Source: Dipteris shenzhenensis (lineage: Eukaryota; Polypodiophyta; Polypodiopsida; Gleicheniales). Taken from it: 64,000 bases of DNA. Below are positions 54,945-64,000 of the stretch, piece by piece (within the stretch, counting starts at the first letter, position 1; each line of letters starts with the position of its first letter). The DNA lies in assembly GCA_047967505.1 (NCBI GenBank), contig CM106538.1. The stretch is one strand, 5' to 3'. The translations under genes and the position numbers were made by a program. Under the pieces are notes generated by a model that did not search any database, had not been told where the DNA came from, and worked only from the letters and a program-made list of their open reading frames with translations.

Positions 54945-55505
54945 TCTAGTGTCTTGGTCTTTCTGTTAGTCTACAGTCAATCTTCTGTCTATCTAGTCTT
55001 GTCTGTCTGTCTATTTGTCTATCAATCTGATTGTGTTTTGTTTTAGATCCATCTTGTCCCTACCCTTGTGGACCCATATGAGGATATCACTTGAGGAGGG
55101 GTGTCTCACGATCTTTGTCTGTCATGACTTCTATCTTGTCTCTCAGTCTATCAGTCTTTATGTCTGTCTTCTAGTCTTGTCTTTCTGTCTTACTCCTAGT
55201 GTCCACTTAAGGAGGGTGTTGGAGATAAGTGCACACTAAGTGTACTATTTCCTAGTCTACATTTGTCTAAGTCTAGTCTAGTCTTTATGTCTTGAGTGTG
55301 TGTCATGTGGCACTTCTACAATTATCCCATAAGCACTCTTGCTTTATGTTTTGTACTTTGGCCCATATATTCATGGGTCACATCATTGTAATCTAACTGT
55401 CTAGCTTGTGTCTTGTCTACACTCTTCTCAAGGTATTTCTTGTCTTTCAATCTTGTTATTTCATTTCCAGTTTCTAGTTCTAGTTCTTGCTTCCATATTC
55501 CAACA
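54945..55505 (+). mobile_element. 3' end and LTR of the gag-only copia element
   Basis: 54945-55216 is a non-coding 3' region rich in GTCTGTCTATC/TAGTCTTGTC repeats. It ends in the purine tract ACTTAAGGAGGG. The LTR at 55217-55505 (289 bp) runs from TGTTGGAGATAAG to CATATTCCAACA, with 7-bp inverted ends. It belongs to the gag frame at 47733-48563, interrupted by copia 5. It inserted into LINE 3, whose reverse transcriptase starts right after it. Confidence 0.75.
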
Positions 55506-56930
55506 AGTAGGACATGTCATCAGCATATAAGAGGATTTGATTCAAAGTGCCAATGAGAGAGCAACCAGTCCCCCCTATTGCCTCCTTGAAAGTCTCAAGC
55601 TCATCAATGTAAAGGACAAACAAGGTAGGTAACAACAAACAACCTTGTTTGACTCAAAACTGTGTCGGTACAGACCTTGTCTGAAACCCTCTCGTAGAGT
55701 GCCATAACGGCCCAAGCGATCTCCTAATCATAACCCGAATCCTGCAAGTGTCTAATAAGGGGGCTCTCTACATTGTATTAAAAGCTTTGCGAAAGTCTAT
55801 AAAGCACCAATATACCACCTGTCTTCATGCCCTAGCCTCCTCAATGACACCCCTGAGTGTGGGTATGTGATCTAGAGTCCTATGATCACGCCGAAATCCA
55901 ACCTATCCCTAAGCCTTGCATCTCTACAAATTAGATAACCTCTGTATTGGGACTGATGCATAAATCATGGACATGACATGCCCAATCATAGTGGTTCTGT
56001 AGTTTCCGAGCTCATGGGGTCCCTTGTCTTGTGAATGGGAGTGAGTAAAGAGTCTTAAGTGTGAGAAAAGCCTAAGCAAACCACTTCACTAAAAAGCTTT
56101 GCTGAGATCAGGTCCATTCTATATGCAATAAATTCAATGCATAAGTGCTCATGATCTTTCGCTAAACCATTAAGAAGCTTCAGGGTTGTGTGCTTGACAC
56201 CACTAGCTATGAAAAGAGTGCAAGAGGTAGGACAAGGTAAGTGTGAGATGTAAAGGGATGGCTAGTGGGGAATGTCATACAATGTGCATACATAGGAGTA
56301 CCATGTCTGGGTGTCTGTGAGAGGGGACAAAGCTCGCCGCTCGAGGAACTTTTACCAAAAGTCTTTGGAGTTGTTGCTAAACAAAATGTTTGTTGACTCT
56401 TCCTCATTCTGACAGACGAAAGCTTGCTTCTTCCTACAGACAAGACGCTGATATTCACACATGTCTCTGACTCACTTTGAAAGGTTATGCTTGGTCTCAA
56501 ATATGCATTGGCAGTGAAGAGCCTTGCATTCATAATCATATCAGCTATTGCAAGGTACAAAGCCAAGAAGTGAAGGACGGTTGGAATGAGTGGTATATGT
56601 GAAGGCATGAAGGGTAGCCTCGTGAAGCGAGTGGGTGATTAGAGTAGCTCAATCCTCTAGGAGCAATATAAAGTCAATATAGGTAAGTAGTGTGTAAAGT
56701 CATGTAGAGTATTTGAAAGAGAGACTACACTCAAAGTGAATATTGTGATAAGTGGGGTGATTGGGTGGTGTGGTGGGCTGTGTTGTGAGACCAGGAATGG
56801 ATATACTGCAAAAGAGGTAACAGTGATCTGCCCCCAGAGGGGTACTGAAATGGAGAAATCAGTGATATGAGAGGTGAGGGCAGGGGATCCCATGAGGTAG
56901 TCAACTACGCCGGAGAAAGCCTGATTGCAG
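55506..56930 (-). pseudogene. LINE retrotransposon fragment 3
   Basis: Minus-strand sequence closely parallels LINE 1. It has the LLYADDM catalytic region cut by the LTR at 55505, sequence corresponding to the GVKQGCPLSP region (about 55580-55670, frameshifted), and an endonuclease end with ITDFSIS (minus 56820-56880), compare ITDFFITPLSLGADH in LINE 1. Frames are badly broken. The portion 3' of the catalytic motif is absent here. Confidence 0.65.
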
Positions 56931-57946
56931 ACTTCACATCAATTTTTATGAAACGAATGGGGTTGTACTTATAAACGCTTCCATCAGCTCTCCTAATACA
57001 AGAAGACATGGGCACGCATCAGGTATAGTAGCAGGAAATCTAATGCATGTGGCATCATAAATGCCATACCATGCCTTCTCTACAAAAGGCAGCCATCTGC
57101 TGCAGTTCCATGTCTATATTTATGTGTTTTGCTTCTAGAATATCATCCTTACCAGTCAAATTTATATGTTTGATATTTCCTTGGATGCATATGTGAACTT
57201 CGACAATGATCATACAACAGCAGAGGAAGATGCAGACACGTACTTGCAAGAAGATGGAAAAGCATGGCATAGTAAATATGTCATCAATCTCCAATATGAA
57301 AGCACGACTGCCCATTTATGTCCACAGTTCTGCAACTGTGACAACTATCATGCAATAGCAAGCTTTTTAAATCAGTCAGATCTTGGAAATATAAAACTGT
57401 CATTTTATGGTGAACCATGCAACAGCTCAATGTGCCATCGGCATTCTCAAGAATGCCAATGAAATACAGAACAGTAACAAACTCGACACTGATCAAGACA
57501 TTTGGAACTCAAGCAATAATGAGACAACTAATGATCGAATCAGGCAACATAGAGCAGAGATACAAAGGCAAATACAATGTAAAAGGCAAAAGGCCAACTA
57601 GATCAATTAGCATGCAGACAAAGACATGCATACATCCCCAAATCTTTCCAAAGACTATCCTAGGCAATCAGCATTCTCAAGAATGCCAATGAAATACAGA
57701 TATTGACAGTAACAAACAACTGATCAAGACATATGGACTCAAGCAATACTGAGACGACTAATGATCAAATCAGGCTACATAGAGCAGAGATACAAATGCA
57801 AAGACAATGTAAAAGGCAAAAGGCCAACTATCAATTAGCAAAGTACTACTGCAGACGAAGACATGCATACATCCCCAAATCTTTCCAAAGACTATTCTAG
57901 GCTCTGCTTAACATAGTCATACGTGACTAATGAGCGAGAAAGCAAG

Positions 57947-57981
<35 letters not shown>

Positions 57982-58360
57982 GAGAGAGAGAGAGAGAGGG
58001 GGGGGGGGGGGGATGGACAATGATGATGTGAGAGAGAAGGGAGAAAGCCTGATTGCAGACTTCACACCAAATTTAATTAACCAATGGGGTTGAACGTATA
58101 CATGCTCCCATCGTCTCTCCCAGTAGAAGAAGACATGGGCACGCATCAGGCATAGTAGCAGGAGATCTAATGCATGTCGCCTCATAAATGCCATACCATG
58201 CCTAGCCATCTGTTGCAGCTCCATGTCTATATTTATGTGTTTTGCTTCTAGAATATCATCATGATGGACAATGATGATATGGGAGAGACGGGAGAAAGCC
58301 TGATTGCAGACTTCGCATCAAATTTAATGAGCAAATGGGGTTGAAGTTATATGCTCTCCC
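56915..58360. repeat. Local repeat cluster (two repeat types) with GAAA/GA/G simple sequence
   Basis: Type 1: a block starting GAAAGCCTGATTGCAGACTTC occurs near 56917, 58044 and 58287. In the first two it continues for about 220 bp through GACATGGGCACGCATCAGG to TGTTTTGCTTCTAGAATATC. Type 2: between them, a block of about 235 bp starting GCATTCTCAAGAATGCCAAT occurs twice (57437 and 57671) with ACATGCATACATCCCCAAAT near its end. At 57945-58013, GAAA, GA and G runs adjoin. It could lie in an intron of the minus-strand gene upstream at 59.1 kb. Confidence 0.75.
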
Positions 58361-58746
58361 ACCCGCTCTCCTTTCAAGACCCAACAATCCCTAGTTTACT
58401 CCGCTGACTTGACTAATATAAGAAGTAGCTTTGGTGTAGTGCGACGCTGCTCTCAGGATATTTAAACAATCTAGTTCAGTTCAAATCAGTTCATAAAACG
58501 ATCCCTGTGCGCATTCACAACCCGAACGCAAGTGGGGTCGACGCTTTTAAAGGCTTAAAGATAAAGGGCCAGGAAAAGTTTCGGTGTTGAGCATAGCAAA
58601 CACAACGTCCAGTCCCTGAGTATGTTATTCTTCCAAATCAGCGACGGCCGCGGACTACAGAATCCCATGACCCGCCATTGTGAAGAACAATGAGAGCTTA
58701 AATTGTCCAGAAGAAAATAAACTGCTCTAAGCTTCAAAAAGATTAC

Positions 58747-59109
58747 ATGTTTGCATGGTACTCCGATCTTCTTGAGTTTCATTCTTCTGATGAGAAGCAG
58801 CTGATCCAACAAAGGCACTTCCTTTACAATTTTGTCAACGTGGGCCTCGACGCCCTCGCCGATGCTCTTAAGGAAATCAGCCACTCCGACTTCTGAGCAG
58901 TAAAAGAAGCGACCGGAGGCATGTGAGGAGGGAACAAATGCGAGAAAAAAGGGATTTTGGAATCTGTGAAAGAAGGCAGAGTTACCAGGAGGAGCATTGG
59001 GTGGTGCCATTTGTTGGGTAGATAAGGGAGAAGCTACGTCGGTGGAAGTGCAGAAACGAGCCGAGGGAGGGCGCAGAAGCCGAAGCCAAGAACGGGCAGC
59101 CATAGCCAA
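58747..59109 (-). CDS. Exon 1 of an IGR-motif (mS41-like) mitochondrial protein gene
   Basis: Minus strand, 121 codons from ATG at 59109. The N terminus MAMAARSWLRLLRPPSARFC is rich in Arg, Ala and Ser with no acidic residue, like a mitochondrial targeting peptide. Residues about 75-121 (VADFLKSIGEGVEAHVDKIV, then RRMKLKKIGVPCKH) match the IGR motif family, whose fungal member FYV4 is a mitochondrial small-subunit ribosomal protein (mS41). The family normally continues with a basic segment after PCKH. Here CAT is followed by GTAATC, a splice-donor match, so exon 1 probably ends at 58747. I could not find exon 2 within the window. It may lie beyond a long intron or the gene may be broken. Unspliced, the frame runs on to 58555 without family resemblance. 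Composition differs clearly from the surrounding transposons. Confidence 0.7.
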
Positions 59110-59660
59110 ATGCTAAGGGCTACTCCTGCTACAGCTCACATTTCAAAATACAAAATTTCTCGCAAATTAAGAATGCTTCTCTCATATACTCCTCAACATC
59201 ACCACAAGACCTTTCCCATCTCCCCTCTCCTACTCTTCCATCCCATGGACCAGTAATAAATAGAATTGGAGCATGGCCGTCCCTTGTCCCCTTTCACTCC
59301 ACCCTCCCACCCATGGAGAAGGAAATAGAATTAGAGCATTACGGTCGGCGCATGTCGCTTTTATCGTGCTAATCTATGTCACCAATAGACGAGTTGGAGA
59401 CGATGGAAAGGGCCAATCATGTAGCAGTTGAAAGAGTTGGCCATGGAGTTGGCGGGGCCGAGCACAAATCTTTTATGTGAGTGTCAAAGCCCCTCTCCTT
59501 CTATATTGGGCCAATTAGAACAAGTGAGTACAAGTACTTATGAGCACTGCCTTCAAATTGGTTCTCTCAAAGGAAAACAATTGTCAAGATGAATAAATGA
59601 TTAATTTGCAACACTTGTGATGGAAGCCTGTGTATAGGAAAGTTTGAATGATTTGCAAAC

Positions 59661-59662
<2 letters not shown>
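59110..59662 (-). promoter_or_regulatory. Upstream region of the IGR-motif gene
   Basis: No coding sequence. It includes a short imperfect direct repeat (CCCATGGA...AATAGAATT-x-GAGCAT near 59243 and 59312). I see no clear TATA box close to the start. Confidence 0.3.
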
Positions 59663-59726
<64 letters not shown>

Positions 59727-59955
59727 TTCTTAAAAAAAGAAAGTGTGTGTGTGAGTGTGTGAGAGAGAAAGAACCAAAATAGAAGGGGGGCCACGTGGCA
59801 ACAAAGTGTGAGTGAGTGTGTGTGTGTGAGAGAGAAAGAACCAAAATAGAAAGTGTGTGTGAGTGAGTGTGTGAGAAAAAGAAAGTGTGTGTGAGTGAGT
59901 GTGTGAGAGAGAAAGAACCAGAATAGAAGGGGGGCCACGTGGCAACAAAGTGTGT
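59663..59955. repeat. (GT)n(GA)n microsatellite and minisatellite with two G-boxes
   Basis: A GT run passes into GA (59663-59728). It is followed by imperfect repeats built from GTGTGTGAGTGAGTGTG and AGAGAGAAAGAACCA-x-AATAGAA. Two units contain GGGGGGCCACGTGGCAACAAA, so the perfect palindrome GCCACGTGGC (a plant G-box core CACGTG) occurs at 59790-59799 and 59934-59943. Confidence 0.85.
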
Positions 59956-60714
59956 GGGAAACTTTTTAACAAAAGTGTACCTAGAGCGCTGCGTGGAAGG
60001 AAGTGCTAACAACACCTTTCCCACCACCTTTTCCACGATGGTAGGCGGGTGGTGTGAACCCAGCTTTAGTAATCGTTTAGCTCAGAAAGAGAAAATTAGG
60101 GAATTTCTAAATCTTTGTTTTGTCAAAGCTTTGCATTCGGCCATGTGTACATATCTCCGCTGCTCCTGTTGGCCCTACACCTTCTGCATTCAATACCAAT
60201 CCATGCGCAGTTTCAACCATGCACTTTCATAACGCCCACTTTTCCCTCTCCTCTAGATTCGCTATTCATCTTGCCCACCACATTCCAAAGTCACAATTCT
60301 AGCTATTTCGTTTGCCCTCCATAGCTTTTTTGTCTTCAACCTTTGGGCGGACCCTATGAATGTGTATTCATCTTGTTTCCTAATTTTGCAAACATAGGGT
60401 TCAAACAGTAGGGATTCGTAAGCATTGTGCTTTGATAGATTGTGGTTGTATGAGCTTGATGGGATTGTTTCCTTGCAAAGTTTGATGTTGTGTCTTATTA
60501 GATGAAAGGTTGTTTACCTTCTCATTAGGAAGTCATTGAATCTCTTATTTCTTACACGCACTTATTGCACCTCCACTTTGATGCTTATTTAGAATAGATT
60601 GGTTAAAGACTTTTGTGCTTTGAGCATTGTATTTTTGCAACATTTCTTGTAAGCTTACTTCTTGCAGTAGTTCTTGTAACCCTTCTTCTTATATTCTATA
60701 GCTGTAGTTCAAAA
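59956..60714. other. Non-coding stretch, nothing recognised
   Basis: Frames near 60115-60324 and 60613-60870 are short, hydrophobic and without family resemblance. I see no element ends. Confidence 0.35.
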
Positions 60715-61165
60715 TTTGCAAAATATGTATATTCATCTAGCCTTATTCTACATTTCTTAGTGAAAATTTATAAAGGGTGCCTGTGCATAGCTAAATATCA
60801 TTTGTATGATATCCATTTAAATGAGATGAGCATGTTTGTCGGGGACTCCGTAAATTGTGGTGGCTTTTGAGTGCATTAACTTATAGTATAAATACAAGCC
60901 TGGGTATCTAAGAGGAGCGTGGTTTTGATTCAATTGTTATAACCTTTTTCTTACAGTAGTTCTTGTAACATTTCTCCTTTTCTTACATGTGTTGATAACG
61001 GGTGCCTCTCCACAGTTGAATATCATGTGTATAACAACCATTTAAATGAGATGAGCATGTTTGCTAGGGACTCGGTAAAATGGGGCAGCATTTGGTTGCA
61101 TTAAGTTGCAATATAAATACTAAAGCTAGTATTTAGAAAGAGTGTGGTTTTAATGCTACTATATT
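60660..61165. repeat. Diverged tandem duplication, about 225-290 bp
   Basis: CAGTAGTTCTTGTAAC (60665 and 60954), CCATTTAAATGAGATGAGCA (60813 and 61038), GGGACTC-x-GTAAA and a GTGGTTTT-x-AT string recur in the same order. The unequal spacing shows an indel of about 60 bp between copies. Confidence 0.75.
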
Positions 61166-61918
61166 AATAATCTTACCTGGATACATTATGAAAATATATG
61201 TATCTGGAAATTTTCAGCAGATGTATCTGGCAATTTTCAGCAGATTTATGTAGACTTACGAGATAGTTTCATAATTAAGTACTTGCTTGGATTTATTAGA
61301 ATTATACTCAACAATTGTTTATAATATGAACAATACTTGTTGTGAATTTTTATATAGCACTTGTTTTATAATATGAAGAGTACTTGCTGGGATTTCTAAG
61401 GAACATAATATTGATTTTTTTTGTTTATGTTGCTTTTTTGGAGGAAGTAACCCCATCCTTTGCATTTGATGAAAGATTAGAGTAGATAAGAAGTGTATTC
61501 AGCTGATTGGATGTATTGACATCCTATTTTGCACATGCTCAAGTACTAGAATAATCTGAAATGAAAAAATTCATTAAAGTTTGTATTATTTATGTGCTCA
61601 ATCAAACTCATTTTTATGTACGTTTTCTAATATAATTCCTATTTATATTTAATAGATTGAAATTTTGATGAGCATAAAGGCAAGATAGTTTTGTCAAAAG
61701 ATTCGTCTCACAAGAGTATCCATAATAACAGTCCTAGACTTTAAAATGCAGTTGCTTCTCTTTTGAATACTATCTTCTCCTCCTAACTTCAAGGGTTCAC
61801 ATACAAATAGAGGGTCCATAAAAAGATGTTGACATGGTAGCTATATTTTAGGGGAGGATGTTGCTACTCCTCGTAAAATTTGCATTGAATCAAGACATTG
61901 ACTTAGCTATAAAACATG
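61166..61918. other. AT-rich non-coding stretch
   Basis: No gene. Small repeats only, for example GTATCTGG-x-AATTTTCAGCAGAT twice near 61200-61245 and TACTTG-CTGGGATTT variants near 61280 and 61380. Confidence 0.4.
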
Positions 61919-62318
61919 GTGTTGGACGGGGGGGGGAGGGGGGCAAGGGGGTTATTGTGCTGTTTTGGAGCAAAGTAGTATGAATAAGATGTTCTAGTTG
62001 CTATTCTAGTGGTGTATTAGTTGTGTTCTAGTGTGAAATGGGTTTAAGTCTTATGTGAGCTTGAAGTGTCAAGTGAACTTTAGGATTAGATATGATTTGG
62101 TGTGATGTAAATCATCTGTGATCTTAGTGATCTTCTCTTCACTAACATCATCAATCATGTATAGTGTGTGAAAGATAAGGCACCCTCATCCCATGAAAGA
62201 GGTACCATATACTTGCAATGTATGAATCACATTAGCACTATTGCCTCATTCTTGTATCCTCACACACACTCTCTCCCTATATTGCTACATTTCTCTCTCA
62301 CCTTGTGATTCTCAACAA
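61919..62318 (+). repeat. Possible solo LTR
   Basis: The segment starts TGTTGGACGGG and ends GTGATTCTCAACA, with a CTCTCTCCC-rich end like the copia LTRs here, and would be about 400 bp. The ends are loosely inverted (TGTTG/CAACA). No matching 5-bp duplication is seen (left CATGG, right ATTAT), so this is tentative. A G-rich run lies at 61922-61952. Confidence 0.25.
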
Positions 62319-62339
62319 TTATTAAATTGAATATCACAT

Positions 62340-62361
62340 TATATATATATATATATATATA
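62340..62361. repeat. (TA)n microsatellite
   Basis: About ten TA units. Confidence 0.9.
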
Positions 62362-62480
62362 ATTCATTCCATGTGCCAACTTTGATGAGAAACTCAATGG
62401 TGAACATTTTGATGTGAGAACCTTTCTATTGCTTATTTTGCATGGGTTGAGTTCATATTAAAGTGATGAAAATAAAAAGA

Positions 62481-62668
62481 TGTTAAAGTGGAGAATGGAG
62501 AGAAGAGTGCACAACCACAATGGGTTAAGTAAGCACTAGATTTCAAATTAAGGAAAATGAAAATATATACACCTTACCCGTTAGGGTTAAGGTCAAGGTT
62601 TTCCCATGTCCCCTTTTAGGCTCCTCTCTAGACCTTAGTATATGGTGTATTTTACTCTATTATCAACA
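62481..62668 (-). repeat. LTR of copia 7
   Basis: 188 bp on the minus strand, TGTTGATAATAGAG...CTCCACTTTAACA. It resembles the 19165-19330 LTR at both ends and keeps a CTTAACCCTAACGGG string where that LTR has the CCCTAA run. Confidence 0.75.
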
Positions 62669-63300
62669 CTCCCTCTTAAGTTTCACTATATAAGTAGAAG
62701 GTGCATCACGAAAATTTTTTGGATTTTTTGTCAAAAGTCTAAAAACTTCTCAAGGGAAAGTGGATATCTAGGACTTGTTCTTGTGTTAGACAATGGAAAA
62801 TTCTTATTGATGATTTTGTCTCTAATGAAGCAATAATGTACTTCACTATGCTTTGTTCTAGCATGAAAGATTGCATTCCTCTCAAGTTGAATGCTGCTCA
62901 TATTGTTGGAATAGATCATGGTCGGTTCTTCAGAAGAATTTTAATTTCTAAAAGATGCATTTTGAACTAGATTTTTAATATTCCACTTTGATGATGAAAA
63001 GGCCACTATGGGTTGTTTCTTGTTTTGCCAAGGTAACTTTGCTAATCCAAGATTGATATTATATCCAATTGTACATCTTTTATCATCTATACTTCCTACC
63101 CAATTAGAATTATTATAACCTTGAAATTTTAGATTTGTTAACTTGTCATATTTTAAATCATTATCCCATGTACCTTTCAAGTATCTAAGGACTCATTTAG
63201 TTGTAAGAAAATGAATCTTTTTGGGATTTTGCATAAATTGATTAAGAACACCAAAGGAATAAGAGATGCTTTGCATATATTCTTTACAAGGTCATGTAAT
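62481..63300 (-). mobile_element. Copia element 7, 3' fragment (copia 2 family)
   Basis: On the minus strand: a reverse transcriptase end with GVLNQFMQNPKKIHF and YLKGTWDN, RNase H pieces NWVGSIDDKRCTIGY and WQNKKQPIVAFSSS, YSNNMSSIQLERNAIFHART, then a purine tract (AAACTTAAGAGGGAG) and an LTR. Catalytic positions are eroded (for example SNW for SDW). No upstream pol is visible beyond about 63300. Confidence 0.8.
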
Positions 63301-64000
63301 AGACTTCATCTATGTGAAGAGTTATGCTACCAAGACCTCTTTTATTTGCCAAGTATACCTTCAAACTCTTAGCATATGACACATTTTGCATCATAAATGT
63401 GCCATAGTTGTTGAAGAACAATCATTTTAGGGGGACTACCTGGGGGGGGGGGGGGGGATCATTCATTTTATGAAAAGCAAAAGCAAGGAATTGGTAGTTG
63501 GCCCCTACACATCCATTGCACATGTGTGCATGCTCTTGCTCTTCAATGTTGTTGGTGAAGCACTTGCCAAGAATGCCTCAAAACATAATGTCGATGTAGC
63601 CTAGTGGAGCAACTGTGTAGGCTATTCAACCCAAGACTCCCAAAACTATGGGTTTAGAGTCTTCAATGTCAACTTGAAAAAGTCAAATTGCAAAAAAGAC
63701 CATAATTTGTGGGCTATACCAGCTTCAATTTGCTTTTGGAAGCTTCAATTATGGCCAATTTCACCCAAATTTGTAAATTTCCCAAACTAATAAATTTCCC
63801 TAATTTTTGGGTATGTAAGAGATTTGATGTGATAAATTTTTTGCAAAAATTCAAAAAAAAACACAATTTAAAGTTGAAAAGAATGGATACTCAAAAGAAC
63901 CACCTCAACTACAAGCAAAAGCCATAAATAAAAGTTTTTGGGCTAGACCTTGAACTATAGGTAGTGAAAGTGTGTATTGCCATCTCCTCCTCCCAAAGTT
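63301..64000. other. Non-coding end of window with a 16-nt G run
   Basis: 63442-63457 is a pure G run. The rest is AT-rich and I see no gene or element end. Minus-strand copia similarity may fade out just above 63300. Confidence 0.4.

Noticed and set aside
59567-60036. Several minus-strand frames rich in Ser-Leu-Thr-His
   Set aside because: They come from the GT/GA microsatellite and minisatellite.

Overview
The window is a nuclear segment of a land plant with a large genome packed with transposable elements. The reasons are Ty1/copia elements with the plant-type initiator-tRNA-Met primer binding site (TGGTATCAGAGCC), a chromovirus-like Ty3/gypsy element, endonuclease-type LINEs, many CT/CA/GA microsatellites, and one exon of a nuclear gene whose product looks mitochondrially targeted. 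A fern, lycophyte or gymnosperm would fit, but the sequence alone does not fix the lineage. I found no tRNA, rRNA, CRISPR array or bacterial-type operon.

Layout. 0.2-3.4 kb: decayed transposon-like gene with a GHGKG-type motif (copy 1). 3.4-10 kb: gene-poor DNA with several minisatellites, including an array of units of about 150-180 bp at 7.1-8.0 kb. 10.1-16.0 kb: copia element 1, complete with LTRs and a 5-bp target duplication, inserted into a second copy of the GHGKG gene and itself carrying a small DNA transposon. 16.3-19.3 kb: 5'-truncated copia 2, whose LTR contains a telomere-like CCCTAA run. 19.8-21.3 kb: gypsy and copia scraps. 22-25.6 kb: tandem duplications, a possible exon, and an unusual chain of small hairpins (24.8-25.2 kb). 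25.9-26.4 kb: part of a hAT-like non-autonomous element. 26.4-32.5 kb: young but frame-broken copia 3, next to the 3' end of a minus-strand LINE (32.5-35.9 kb). 37.6-38.3 kb: second LINE fragment. 39.25-46.1 kb: two truncated gypsy copies fused head to head, one carrying a small inversion inside reverse transcriptase. 46.1-47.45 kb: minus-strand copia 4 split by a complete hAT-like element (860 bp, 8-bp target duplication). 47.7-55.5 kb: a gag-only copia remnant split by copia 5, a very young element with an uninterrupted 1369-codon gag-pol. 55.5-56.9 kb: third LINE fragment. 57-58.4 kb: local repeats. 58.75-59.11 kb (minus): exon 1 of an IGR-motif (mS41-like) mitochondrial protein gene, the only convincing host gene. 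59.7-64 kb: minisatellite with G-boxes, duplications, a possible solo LTR, and a minus-strand copia 7 fragment of the copia 2 family.

How the parts relate. Almost everything is nested retrotransposition, and the order of several events can be read: GHGKG copy 2, then copia 1, then the small DNA element; copia 4, then the hAT-like element; gag-only element, then copia 5. Copia 3 and copia 5 are related families with nearly identical LTR pairs, very long leaders and an LTR-borne inverted repeat. Copia 5 is the only element here with a complete reading frame, so it is the best candidate for a current source of mobility, though its protease motif is altered.
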